Positions 1 through 7,886 of a stretch of DNA of 64,000 nt are shown here, piece after piece. The translations under genes and the position numbers were made by a program. The notes below the pieces were generated by a model. That model did not search any database, was not told the DNA's origin, and was given only the letters and a program-made list of their open reading frames with translations. Each line of letters begins with the position of its first letter. The stretch's first letter is position 1. Source of the stretch: Oscillospiraceae bacterium (GTDB lineage: Bacteria; Bacillota; Clostridia; Oscillospirales; Oscillospiraceae); NCBI GenBank assembly GCA_022846095.1, contig AP025583.1, forward strand, positions 1,488,001 to 1,552,000. Direction: 5' to 3'.

Positions 1-30
1 ATAGTCCATGAGATTGGTCAGATCGAACAT
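1..30 (-). CDS. 5' end of a divergent unknown gene (partial)
   Basis: Only the first ten codons lie in the window; they read MFDLTNLMDY on the minus strand from an ATG at 30-28. A ribosome-binding-like GAAGGTG lies just upstream, and a near-consensus promoter (TTGACA, 17 nt, TACAAT) reads toward it. The family cannot be identified from ten residues. It is divergent from the XRE regulator at 112, the usual arrangement for a repressor and its target. Confidence 0.5.
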   Translation of the reverse strand, partial: MFDLTNLMDY

Positions 31-52
31 TGCGGCACCTTCATTCGTCACA

Positions 53-93
53 TATTGTACCTCTATTGTACAGGAACAAAAAGTGACTGTCAA
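53..93 (-). promoter_or_regulatory. Divergent promoter with direct-repeat operator
   Basis: On the minus strand a -35 TTGACA (93-88) and a -10 TACAAT (70-65) are separated by 17 nt. The octamer TATTGTAC occurs twice in direct orientation, at 53-60 and 64-71, the second copy covering the -10. The neighbouring XRE regulator is the obvious candidate to bind here; that is inference. Confidence 0.6.
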
Positions 94-111
94 GTGAAAG
101 TAGGGTAAATT

Positions 112-330
112 ATGGAGTTTTCAGCAAGAATGAGAGAACTTAGGAACGAAAAGCACCTGACACAAAAGCAGATTGGCGATATACTCAACGTCACCGAGCG
201 CTGTGTCCGCGCCTATGAGGGCGGGGATCGCCACCCTGATTTCAAGGGGCTTCTCTTTCTGGCCGACTATTTCGACGTGTCCCTGGACTATCTGGTGGGC
301 CGCACCGACAAGCGCGAGGTGAACCGATAG
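112..330 (+). CDS. Small XRE-family (Cro/CI-type) regulator, copy 1
   Basis: A 72-residue protein consisting almost only of a helix-turn-helix: residues about 5-58 read MRELRNEKHLTQKQIGDILN then VTERCVRAYEGG, the usual XRE pattern. The C-terminal 23 residues (LADYFDVSLDYLVGRT and so on) are a common tail of this family in Clostridia. An AGGG lies 6 nt before the ATG. The last 72 nt (259-330) match the end of the next regulator (580-651) with only three silent differences, while the N-terminal halves differ strongly, which suggests duplication or gene conversion. It probably acts as a local DNA-binding repressor. Confidence 0.85.
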   Translation: MEFSARMRELRNEKHLTQKQIGDILNVTERCVRAYEGGDRHPDFKGLLFLADYFDVSLDYLVGRTDKREVNR

Positions 331-337
331 CGGGCGT

Positions 338-365
338 GGCGGGGCGATGCCCACATCGCCCCGCC
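338..365. repeat. Perfect 12-bp hairpin between the two XRE genes
   Basis: GGCGGGGCGATG (338-349) and its exact complement (354-365) enclose a 4-nt loop. No T-run follows, so it is either a factor-assisted terminator of copy 1 or an mRNA-stabilising hairpin. Its GGGCGAT core resembles the arms of the repeat at 660-750. Confidence 0.55.
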
Positions 366-387
366 GTATCCCCGCCCCCAATCCAAC

Positions 388-410
388 CAAGGTGAGTTAA
401 ACTCACCTTG
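388..410. promoter_or_regulatory. Palindromic operator candidate before the second XRE gene
   Basis: The two 10-bp arms CAAGGTGAGT (388-397) and ACTCACCTTG (401-410) are exact reverse complements around TAA. The dyad lies 20 nt upstream of the XRE start at 430, a typical autoregulation position. The palindrome is direct sequence evidence; binding by the XRE protein is inferred. Confidence 0.55.
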
Positions 411-429
411 TCAAGAGACGGAGGACAAA

Positions 430-651
430 ATGGCAAAATTTGAAGAAAGACTACTTGCACTTCGCACCGCGTCGGGGGTCTCCCAACAGGATTTAGGCGG
501 GGTGCTGGGCGTCAGCCGGTGGTCAATCCATAATTATGAGACGGGCAAAAACAGGCCCGATTACGAGGGATTGCTTAAGCTGGCCGATTATTTTGACGTG
601 TCCCTGGACTATCTGGTGGGCCGCACCGACAAGCGCGAGGTGAACCGGTAG
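430..651 (+). CDS. Small XRE-family (Cro/CI-type) regulator, copy 2
   Basis: A 73-residue single-domain helix-turn-helix protein. The N-terminal half contains LRTASGVSQQDLGGVLG and VSRWSIHNYETGKN, a complete XRE fold; the C-terminal 23 residues are identical to copy 1. A strong ACGGAGGAC ribosome binding site precedes the ATG. The recognition helices of the two copies differ (VTERCVRAYE against VSRWSIHNYE), so they should bind different sites although their tails are the same. The palindrome at 388-410 is its likely operator. Confidence 0.85.
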   Translation: MAKFEERLLALRTASGVSQQDLGGVLGVSRWSIHNYETGKNRPDYEGLLKLADYFDVSLDYLVGRTDKREVNR

Positions 652-659
652 ATATTGAC

Positions 660-750
660 GGGCGATTCGTGAATCGCCCCTACGGGGTGCGGCGCAAGCA
701 GCAAATTATCCTGTTATCAGAGGCCTGTAGGGGCGATTCACGAATCGCCC
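660..750. repeat. Inverted-repeat element (MITE/REP-like)
   Basis: Two 24-bp segments, 660-683 and 727-750, are perfect reverse complements of each other around a 43-nt centre. Each arm is itself nearly palindromic (GGGCGATTC / GAATCGCCC). It sits between the second XRE gene and addA and has no coding capacity. It is either a non-autonomous mobile element or a REP-type extragenic repeat. Confidence 0.6.
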
Positions 751-775
751 GCGGCCCCGACCGTGAGGTGAGTGT

Positions 776-3700
776 ATGTCCTTTTCCCTGACAACCGAAC
801 AGCGCGCCGTGGTGGAAAACCGGGGCGGAGCCCTGCTGGTGTCCGCCGCCGCCGGGTCGGGCAAGACCCGCGTACTGGTGGAACGCCTGCTGGCCCGGGT
901 GGAGGAGGGGCAGGACATCGACCGCTTCCTGGTCATCACCTACACCAAGGCCGCCGCCGCCGAGCTGCGCGCGCGCATCGTGGCGGAGCTGTCCGAGCGC
1001 ATTGCCGCCCACCCCGCCGACGGCCACCTGCGCCGCCAGGCCACTCTGGTCTACAAGGCCCAGATCTCCACCGTCCACGCCTTCTGCGCCCAGCTGCTGC
1101 GGGAGTTCGGCCACCTGCTGGACGTAAACCCCGACTTCCGCCTGTGCGACGAGGGGGAGGCCGGAGTGCTGATGCTGCGCGCCCTGGACGCCGTGCTGGA
1201 GGAGCGCTACCGGGATCTGGAAGCGGAGGGCGACTTCGCCCGGCTGGTGGACACCATGTCCGCCGGGCGGGACGACAGCCGCCTGGTACAAATTGTGCTG
1301 GACATCCGGGGCCGGGTGCAGAGCCACCCCGACCCCGCCGCCTGGCTGGACGACCAGGAGCGGGCCTTCGCCCTGGAGGGGGTGGAGGAGGCGGGGGAGA
1401 CGGCCTGGGGGGCGCTGCTGCTGGCAGACACCCGCCGCCAGGCGGAATACTGGCTGGGCCGCATGGCCTGCGCCCTGGAGCTGTCCGCCTGCGAGCCCAA
1501 CCTCTCCGCCAACTACGGCCCCAGCCTGTCCGCCACCATCGACGGCCTGCGCGCCCTGGCGGAGGGCTGCGCCCGGGGGTGGGACGCGGCCCGGGCGGCC
1601 CTGCCCGTGCCCTTCCCCACGGTGGGGCGCAAAAAGCTCCAGGACTGCCAGGAGGAGGCCGAGCAGGTCAAGGCCCGGCGCAACGCCTGCAAAAAGCGGA
1701 TGGCCAAGCTGGAGGAGCGCTTCCGGGACGCGGGCGGGGACCTGCTGGCCGACCTGCGGGCGGTATACCCCGCCGTGCGGGGCCTCTTCGCCCTGGTAAA
1801 GGACTTCGAGGCGGCCTACGCCGCCGAGAAGGAGCGCCGGGGCCTGCTGGACTTCTCCGATTTGGAGCATCTGACGGTGCGGCTGCTGCGGGACGCGGCG
1901 GGGGCAAGCCCCCGCCCTACGGATACTGCGCAGGCGGTGGCGGAGCGGTACGCGGAGATCATGGTGGACGAGTACCAGGACACCAACGAGGTGCAGAACG
2001 CCATCTTCGACGCGATCTCCCGGCAGGGCCGCGGCCTCTTTATGGTGGGGGACGTGAAGCAGTCCATCTACCGCTTCCGCCTGGCCGACCCCACCATCTT
2101 CCTGGGCAAGTACCGCGCCTTCCGGCCCTATGACCGGGCGGAGGAGGGGGAGCCCCGGCGGATTATCCTGTCGAAGAATTTCCGCTCCCGCCCCCAGGTG
2201 CTGGAGGGGGCCAACTATTTATTTAGAAACATTATGTCAACTGAGTTCGGCGAGATGGACTACACCGCCGACGAGGCCCTCTACCCCGGCGCGGACTTCC
2301 CGCAGGGGACGGATTGCCACGGCCCTGCGGGCCTCGCAATGTCAGACCCTTACGCCGTGGAGCTGGACGCGCTGGACCTGTCCGCCGGGGGGGAGGACGC
2401 GGAAAAGACCGCCCGGGATCTGCTGGAGGCCCGCTTCGCCGCCCGGCGCATCCGGGAGCTGCTGGACGGGGGCTTCCCCGTGTCCGACGGGGAGGGGGGC
2501 GCGCGGCCCCTGCGCTCCGCCGACGTGGTGATCCTCCTGCGCTCACCCGGCTCCGTGCTGCACCACTACGCCCGTGCCCTGGGGGAACGGGACCTGCTGT
2601 GGGAGGCCGACGGGGGCGGGGACTTCTTCGCCGCCACCGAGATCTCGGTGGCCCTGTCCCTGCTGGAGGTGGTGGACAACCCCCGGCAGGACGTGCCCCT
2701 GATCTCCGCCCTGCGCTCCCCGGTGTACGGCTTCACCGCCGACCGGCTGGCCGCGCTGCGCGCGGACTGCCCGGACGCGGACTTCTACACAGCCCTGGAG
2801 CGGGGCGCTTCGGCGGGGGGCGCGGACTGCGCCGCCTTCCTGGCGGAGTTGGACTACCTGCGCGCCTGCGCGGGGGACAGGGACAGCCACGAGCTGATCT
2901 GGCACATCTACGACCGCACCAACCTGCTGGGGATTTTCGGGGCCATGGAGAAGGGGGAGGAGCGGCAGGGCAACTTGCTCACCCTGGCGGAGCTGGCCCG
3001 GAAGTTCGAGGGGGCGGGGCACCGGGGGCTCTTCGGCTTCCTGTCCCACCTGGCCCGCCTGCGGGAGAGCGGCGGCAAGATCGCCGTGCCCGCCCGGGGC
3101 CGGGAGGGCGGCGGCGTGCGCATCATGAGCATACACAAGTCCAAGGGCCTGGAGTTCCCGGTGGTGCTGCTGTGCGGCCTGGCCCGGCGGCTCAACCGGG
3201 AGGACATGCAGCGGCCCATCCTGTTCCACCCCAAGCTGGGGGTGGGGCCCAAGCGGCTGGACACCGAACGGATGCTGGAGTATCCCACCCTGGCCCGGCT
3301 GGCGGTGGCCCGGCAGCTGGAGTACGAGATGATGGCGGAGGAGCTGCGGCTTCTGTACGTGGCGGCCACCCGGGCCAGGGAGAAGCTGATTTTCTGCTGT
3401 GCCCTCACCGGGGGCGGGAAGGATCTGGAGAAGCTGGCGGGGGACGCGGAGCTGCCCGTGGAGCCCCAGGTGCTGCTGGGGTGCCAGAGCGTGGGCCAGT
3501 GGGTGCTGCTCGCCGCCATGGCCCGGCCCGAGGGCCTGCCCCTGCGCGCGGCGGCCGGGGCGGGCCTGCCGGTGCCCGCCGCCGAGTTCGGCCCGGCCTG
3601 GGACATCCGCTACGTGGACGGGGCGGATCTGGAGCGGGCCCCGTGCCACGCGGAGGCGTACGCCCCCGCGGAAGGGGAGGCAGGCGCCGAATTGGAGGCT

Positions 3701-4414
3701 GCGGAGCTGGCCGCGCGGCTGGCGTGGGCCTACCCCCACCTGGGGGACGTGGAAATCCCCTCCAAGCTCACCGCCACCCAGCTCAAGGGCCGGGCGCTGG
3801 ACCAGGAGGCGGCGGAGGGCGCCGACGGGGCGCTGCGCCCGGAAAAAACGGCCGGCCCCCGGGCGTTCCGGCGGCCCCGGTTCGCCGAGGAGGAGTTCGG
3901 CCTCACCCCGGCCCAGAAGGGCACCGCCCTGCATCTGGTGATGCAGTACCTGGACTTCGAGCGCGCCGGGAGCGCGGCGGAGGTGGCGGGGGAGATCGCC
4001 CGGCTGGAGCGGGAGCAGTTCATCTCCCCCCGGCAGGCCGCCGCCGTGCCGCCGGAGAAGATCGCCGCCTTTTTCGCCTCCCCGCTGGGCCGGGAGCTCA
4101 TGGCCTCCACCACGCTGCGCCGGGAGTTCAAGTTCTCCATCCTGGTACCCGCCGGGGACTACTGCCCCGGCGCGGGGGCGGGGGAGCGCGCGCTTTTGCA
4201 GGGCGTGGTGGACTGCTGCTTCGAGACGCTGGAGGGCCTGACGGTGGTGGACTTCAAGACCGACCGGGTGAGCCCCGCCTCCGCCCGCGCCCGGGCGGAG
4301 GCGTACCGCCCCCAGCTTGCGGCCTACGCCCGGGCCCTGGAGGAGATCACCGGCAAGCGGGTGGTCCGGCGGGCGCTGTGGTTCTTCGCCGCCGACACGG
4401 TGGTGGAGGTCTGA
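776..4414 (+). CDS. addA: ATP-dependent helicase/nuclease subunit A
   Basis: AddA is the UvrD-like helicase and nuclease subunit of the AddAB complex, which resects double-strand breaks for RecA loading. The 1212-residue length fits the family. Visible motifs: Walker A AAAGSGKT at 24-31; Walker B VDEYQDTN near 397; GDVKQSIYRF near 424; SIHKSKGLEFP near 784; YVAATRAREKL near 860; and the RecB-type nuclease core GVVDCCFE...DFKTD near 1143-1163. The ATG at 776 follows a GTGAGGTGAG ribosome binding site. AddB is normally encoded directly upstream, but here that position holds the two XRE regulators and the inverted repeat, so addB must be elsewhere or lost. Confidence 0.95.
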   Translation: MSFSLTTEQRAVVENRGGALLVSAAAGSGKTRVLVERLLARVEEGQDIDRFLVITYTKAAAAELRARIVAELSERIAAHPADGHLRRQATLVYKAQISTVHAFCAQLLREFGHLLDVNPDFRLCDEGEAGVLMLRALDAVLEERYRDLEAEGDFARLVDTMSAGRDDSRLVQIVLDIRGRVQSHPDPAAWLDDQERAFALEGVEEAGETAWGALLLADTRRQAEYWLGRMACALELSACEPNLSANYGPSLSATIDGLRALAEGCARGWDAARAALPVPFPTVGRKKLQDCQEEAEQVKARRNACKKRMAKLEERFRDAGGDLLADLRAVYPAVRGLFALVKDFEAAYAAEKERRGLLDFSDLEHLTVRLLRDAAGASPRPTDTAQAVAERYAEIMVDEYQDTNEVQNAIFDAISRQGRGLFMVGDVKQSIYRFRLADPTIFLGKYRAFRPYDRAEEGEPRRIILSKNFRSRPQVLEGANYLFRNIMSTEFGEMDYTADEALYPGADFPQGTDCHGPAGLAMSDPYAVELDALDLSAGGEDAEKTARDLLEARFAARRIRELLDGGFPVSDGEGGARPLRSADVVILLRSPGSVLHHYARALGERDLLWEADGGGDFFAATEISVALSLLEVVDNPRQDVPLISALRSPVYGFTADRLAALRADCPDADFYTALERGASAGGADCAAFLAELDYLRACAGDRDSHELIWHIYDRTNLLGIFGAMEKGEERQGNLLTLAELARKFEGAGHRGLFGFLSHLARLRESGGKIAVPARGREGGGVRIMSIHKSKGLEFPVVLLCGLARRLNREDMQRPILFHPKLGVGPKRLDTERMLEYPTLARLAVARQLEYEMMAEELRLLYVAATRAREKLIFCCALTGGGKDLEKLAGDAELPVEPQVLLGCQSVGQWVLLAAMARPEGLPLRAAAGAGLPVPAAEFGPAWDIRYVDGADLERAPCHAEAYAPAEGEAGAELEAAELAARLAWAYPHLGDVEIPSKLTATQLKGRALDQEAAEGADGALRPEKTAGPRAFRRPRFAEEEFGLTPAQKGTALHLVMQYLDFERAGSAAEVAGEIARLEREQFISPRQAAAVPPEKIAAFFASPLGRELMASTTLRREFKFSILVPAGDYCPGAGAGERALLQGVVDCCFETLEGLTVVDFKTDRVSPASARARAEAYRPQLAAYARALEEITGKRVVRRALWFFAADTVVEV

Positions 4415-4444
4415 GGCCGGGGAAATAAAAAGTTGAAAAAACAG

Positions 4445-4473
4445 TTGCATTTCAGAATATCTTGTGGTATCAT
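4445..4473 (+). promoter_or_regulatory. Sigma-A type promoter of rpmE
   Basis: TTGCAT (4445-4450) and TATCAT (4468-4473) are separated by exactly 17 nt, about 50 nt upstream of the rpmE start. Confidence 0.6.
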
Positions 4474-4530
4474 ATCAGTTGCGTTTGTAGATGCAATTTT
4501 ACTCCCAGAGGAAGAAAGAGGTGAACACAC

Positions 4531-4734
4531 ATGAAGGAAGGCATCCATCCCAACTATGATCAGACCACCATTAAATGTGCCTGCGGTAACGTGATCGAAA
4601 CCGGATCTACCAAAAAGGACATTAAGGTTGAAGTTTGCTCCAAGTGTCACCCCTTCTTCACCGGCAAGCAGAAGATGGTGGATACTGGCGGACGCGTCAG
4701 CCGCTTCAACAAGAAGTTCGGTCTGGACAAGTAA
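4531..4734 (+). CDS. rpmE: 50S ribosomal protein L31, zinc-binding form
   Basis: A 67-residue protein with the L31 signature MKEGIHPNY and the four zinc-binding cysteines of the C+ form: C16, C18, C36 and C39. The C-terminal [11 protein letters not shown] is also typical. A ribosome binding site (AGAGGTGAA) precedes the ATG, and an intrinsic terminator follows, so it forms a monocistronic unit. Confidence 0.97.
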   Translation: MKEGIHPNYDQTTIKCACGNVIETGSTKKDIKVEVCSKCHPFFTGKQKMVDTGGRVSRFNKKFGLDK

Positions 4735-4747
4735 GTTGGTTTTAGAG

Positions 4748-4781
4748 AACCCGTACCGGTTTCGGTACGGGTTTCTTTTTT
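4748..4781 (+). terminator. Rho-independent terminator of rpmE
   Basis: An 11-bp stem AACCCGTACCG (4748-4758) with a 4-nt loop and its complement to 4773, followed by TCTTTTTT. Confidence 0.9.
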
Positions 4782-4830
4782 CCGTAAAGCCGCATATACT
4801 GGAGATACTGAAATGACGGGAGGAACCACA

Positions 4831-5331
4831 ATGCTTCAGAAAATTGACCCGAAAACCCTGGACGAGAACGTCTTTTCCCTGATTGGGGACCGCTGGATGC
4901 TCATCACCGCCGGCGCCCCGGAGCGCTGCAACACCATGACCGCCAGCTGGGGCGGGCTGGGCGTGCTGTGGGGAAAGCAGGTGGCCACCTGCTATATCCG
5001 CCCCCAGCGCTACACCTTTGAGTTCATGGAGGCGGGGGAGCGCTTCACCCTGAGCTTCTTCGGGGAGGAATACCGCAAGGCCCTGGCCTTCTGCGGGGCC
5101 AAGAGCGGCCGGGACGTGGACAAAATCAAGGCGTGCGGCCTCACCGTGGCCGCCGGGGCGGGGGACGCCCCCTACTTCGAGGAGGCCGATTTGGTGCTGG
5201 TGTGCAAAAAGGCGTACTGGCAGGACCTGGACCCCAGCCACTTCCTGGACCCTGAAATTGAGAAGCATTATCCCCAGAAGGACTACCACCGTATGTATAT
5301 CGGTGAGATCGTGGAAGCATATAAGAAGTAA
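4831..5331 (+). CDS. Flavin reductase-like FMN-binding protein
   Basis: A 166-residue protein of the flavin reductase-like (split beta-barrel, FMN-binding) family. Conserved stretches seen: WMLITAG, NTMTASWGGLGVLW, IRPQRYTFEF and FTLSFFGEEYRKAL. An ATG also exists at 4813, but GGGAGG sits 8 nt before the ATG at 4831 and the family normally starts MLQKIDPKTL, so the shorter form is preferred. Such proteins usually bind FMN and reduce flavin with NAD(P)H or serve as small redox carriers; the physiological substrate is unknown. It precedes hflX by 33 nt and may be cotranscribed with it. Confidence 0.85.
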   Translation: MLQKIDPKTLDENVFSLIGDRWMLITAGAPERCNTMTASWGGLGVLWGKQVATCYIRPQRYTFEFMEAGERFTLSFFGEEYRKALAFCGAKSGRDVDKIKACGLTVAAGAGDAPYFEEADLVLVCKKAYWQDLDPSHFLDPEIEKHYPQKDYHRMYIGEIVEAYKK

Positions 5332-5364
5332 GGGCGGCGCGTCCGCCCGGTGTACGGAGGAATT

Positions 5365-6642
5365 ATGCCGGAAAATACGACAGAAGAGAAAATCAACCGC
5401 GCCGTGCTGGTGGGCCTGGCCTCCCGGGTACTGGAGGCGGAGGAGTGCGCCACCGAGGAGTCCATGGAGGAGCTGGCCGCCCTGCTGGAGACGGCGGGGG
5501 GCGAATGCGCGGGCATCGTGCTCCAGCAGAAGGACTCCCCCGACCCCCGCACCTTCATCGGCGAGGGCAAGGTGGCCGAGGTCAAGGAGCTGATAGAGGC
5601 CCAGGGGGCGGACATGGCGGTCTTCGACAACGCCCTGTCCCCCTCCCAGCAGCGGGCGCTGTCCGAGGATCTGGGGGTGGCGGTGCTGGACCGCTCCGCC
5701 CTGATCCTGGACATATTCGCCCAGCGGGCCCAGACCCGGGAGGGGCGTTTGCAGGTGGAGCTGGCCCAGTACCAGTATCTGCTGCCCCGGCTCACCGGCA
5801 TGTGGGGCCACCTGGTGCGGCAGACCGCCGCGGGCGGCAAGTCCCCCATCGGCACCCGCGGCCCTGGCGAGACCCAGCTTGAGACTGACCGCCGCCACAT
5901 CCGCAGGAAAATCGCCAAGCTCAAGGAGGAGCTGGACACCGTGCGCCGCGTGCGCGGGGTGCAGCGGGAGCGGCGCATCAAGAACGAGGTGCCGGTGGTG
6001 GCCATCGTGGGCTACACCAACGCGGGCAAGTCCACGCTCCTGAACGCCCTCACCGGATCGGACATCCCGGCCAACAACCGCCTGTTCGACACCCTGGACA
6101 CCACCACCCGCACGCTGGAGATCTCGGATACCTGCACCGTGCTGCTGTCCGACACGGTGGGCTTCATCCGCAAGCTGCCCCACCACCTGGTGGAGGCCTT
6201 CAAGGCCACGCTGGAGGAGCTGAGCTTCGCGGATCTGCTGCTGCACGTCATCGACGCGTCCAACCCCCAGTGGCGGGAGCAGGCCGCGGTGGTGGAGGCG
6301 CTGATCGCCGAGCTGGGGGCCCAGGAGACCCCCCGCATCGACGTGTTCAACAAGTCCGACCTCTACACCGGGGACATCCTGCCCCACGGGGAGGACATCG
6401 TCTCCATCTCCGCCAGGACCGGCCGGGGCCTGGACGCTCTGCGGGAGAAGATCGGCGCCCGGCTGGACGCGGGCAAGCGCCGCGTGGTGCTCCACCTGCC
6501 CTACGACAGGGGCGGGGTGCTGGATATGCTCTATCAGGAGGCCAAGGTGGAGGGCGTGGACTACGGCGAGACCATCGAGGTCACCGTGGTGTGCACCCCC
6601 AAGACCCTGGGCCGCGTGGAGGAGTACGTGTGGAACGGGTGA
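5365..6642 (+). CDS. hflX: GTPase HflX, ribosome-splitting/rescue factor
   Basis: A 425-residue protein. The N-terminal HflX domain includes FIGEGKVAEVKEL, and a linker contains GTRGPGETQLETDRR near 162-176. The G domain follows: G1 GYTNAGKST near 215, G3 DTVGFIRKLPHHL near 263 and G4 NKSDL near 328. HflX binds 50S/70S ribosomes and splits stalled ribosomes in a GTP-dependent way, according to studies of the family. The ATG at 5365 has a perfect GGAGG 5 nt upstream. The following acetyltransferase overlaps its 3' end, implying translational coupling. Confidence 0.95.
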   Translation: MPENTTEEKINRAVLVGLASRVLEAEECATEESMEELAALLETAGGECAGIVLQQKDSPDPRTFIGEGKVAEVKELIEAQGADMAVFDNALSPSQQRALSEDLGVAVLDRSALILDIFAQRAQTREGRLQVELAQYQYLLPRLTGMWGHLVRQTAAGGKSPIGTRGPGETQLETDRRHIRRKIAKLKEELDTVRRVRGVQRERRIKNEVPVVAIVGYTNAGKSTLLNALTGSDIPANNRLFDTLDTTTRTLEISDTCTVLLSDTVGFIRKLPHHLVEAFKATLEELSFADLLLHVIDASNPQWREQAAVVEALIAELGAQETPRIDVFNKSDLYTGDILPHGEDIVSISARTGRGLDALREKIGARLDAGKRRVVLHLPYDRGGVLDMLYQEAKVEGVDYGETIEVTVVCTPKTLGRVEEYVWNG

Positions 6643-7163
6643 TTGAGACCCCCCGCCTCCTGCTGCGCCCCTTCGCGGAGGGGGACGCCGCGGACGTGTA
6701 CGCCTACTGCTCCGACCCCAGGGTGGGCCCCCCGGCGGGGTGGCCGCCCCACCGGGACGAGGCCGACAGCCTGCGGGTCATCCGGGAGATCTTCCAGCCC
6801 GCCCGCTCCCTGGCGGTGGTGCTGCGGGAGACCGGCCGTGTGGTGGGCTGCGCAGGCTTTGTGGACAGGCACCAGCCGGAGCTGGGGCAGCCCAGCGAGG
6901 AGATCGGCTACAGCCTGAGCCCCGCCTATTGGGGCCGTGGGCTGATCCCCGAGGCGGTGCGGGCCATCCTGGACGACGCCTTCCGCAGCCGGGGCTACGC
7001 GGCGGTTTGGGCCTGCTACTACGACGGCAACCGCAAGTCCCGCCGGGTGATGGAGAAGTGCGGCATGACCTGGCGCCTCTCCCGCATGGACGACCTGGAC
7101 CAGGTGGGGGAGAGCAGGTTGTCCCACTACTACGCCGTGACGAGGGGGGAATGGGGCCTGTGA
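6630..7163 (+). CDS. GNAT-family N-acetyltransferase (RimJ/RimL-like)
   Basis: A 177-residue protein starting with ETPRLLLRPFAEGDA, the RimJ/RimL-type opening. It continues with EIGYSLSPAYWGRGLIPEAV (acetyl-CoA loop region) and ends with NRKSRRVMEKCGM, the classic C-terminal strand. A GTG at 6630 is preferred because GGAGGAG lies 5 nt upstream; it starts inside hflX and overlaps it by 13 nt. The family acetylates protein N-termini or small molecules; the substrate cannot be predicted. Confidence 0.85.
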   Translation: MERVIETPRLLLRPFAEGDAADVYAYCSDPRVGPPAGWPPHRDEADSLRVIREIFQPARSLAVVLRETGRVVGCAGFVDRHQPELGQPSEEIGYSLSPAYWGRGLIPEAVRAILDDAFRSRGYAAVWACYYDGNRKSRRVMEKCGMTWRLSRMDDLDQVGESRLSHYYAVTRGEWGL

Positions 7164-7786
7164 GGGAGTACCTAATCCCCGCCCGCGCCGCCGAGGCCGA
7201 GTTCACAGAAAAGCGCTCCCGGTTTATCGGGCACGTGTTCCCGGTGCAGACTGAGGAGGAGGCCCGCGCGCGGATCGACGAAACAAAGAAGAACTACCAC
7301 GACGCACGCCACAACTGCTGGTGCTACCTGCTCAAGAGCGGCGCGGTGCGCTACTCCGACGACGGGGAGCCCCAGGGCACCGCGGGCCAGCCCATGCTGG
7401 AGGTCTTTCAGCGGGAGGGCGTGTCCGACGTGTGCTGCGTGGTGACCCGCTATTTCGGCGGGATTCTGCTGGGCGCGGGGGGCCTCCTCCGCGCCTACAC
7501 GCGATCGGCCAAGGAAGCGCTGGACGCGGCTGGCCTGTGCGTGGTGCGGCCCTGGACCCGGGTGGCCGTGCCCTGCCCCTACGCCCTGTTCGAGCGGGTG
7601 AAGCTGGAGGTGGCGGCCGCCGGGGGCGTGCTGGAGGAGGCCGAGTACGGCGCGGACGTGCTGGTGCGGGCCCTGCTGCCCCAGGGGGCGGCGGAGGGCT
7701 TTTCCGCCCGGATCACCGAGCTCACCGCCGGCGGGAGCGGGGTGCGGCGCCTGGGGGAGGCCCTGCGGGCCGCCCCGGTGGAGTGA
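7160..7786 (+). CDS. YigZ/IMPACT-family protein
   Basis: A 208-residue protein with the UPF0029/IMPACT N-terminal domain: EAEFTEKRSRFIGHV, HNCWCYLLKSG, SDDGEPQGTAGQPML and VTRYFGGILLGAGGLLRAYT. A C-terminal DUF1949-like domain follows from about residue 140. The GTG at 7160 overlaps the TGA of the upstream acetyltransferase as GTGA; an ATG at 7151 is the alternative. Bacterial members are linked loosely to translation or stress, without an established reaction. It ends the hflX operon. Confidence 0.9.
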   Translation: MREYLIPARAAEAEFTEKRSRFIGHVFPVQTEEEARARIDETKKNYHDARHNCWCYLLKSGAVRYSDDGEPQGTAGQPMLEVFQREGVSDVCCVVTRYFGGILLGAGGLLRAYTRSAKEALDAAGLCVVRPWTRVAVPCPYALFERVKLEVAAAGGVLEEAEYGADVLVRALLPQGAAEGFSARITELTAGGSGVRRLGEALRAAPVE

Positions 7787-7886
7787 AATGTGAACGAATG
7801 AAAAACATTTTTGAAATGAAGAAGGATTTTCTGATTTTAAAGTGTATATAGTATGTAGATAAAAATCGGAAGAGGAGGGGATCGGC

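Noticed and set aside
7801-7880. A clear promoter for dgt.
   Set aside because: An AT-rich stretch with TATATA-like elements is present, but no -35/-10 pair with 16-18 nt spacing was convincing.
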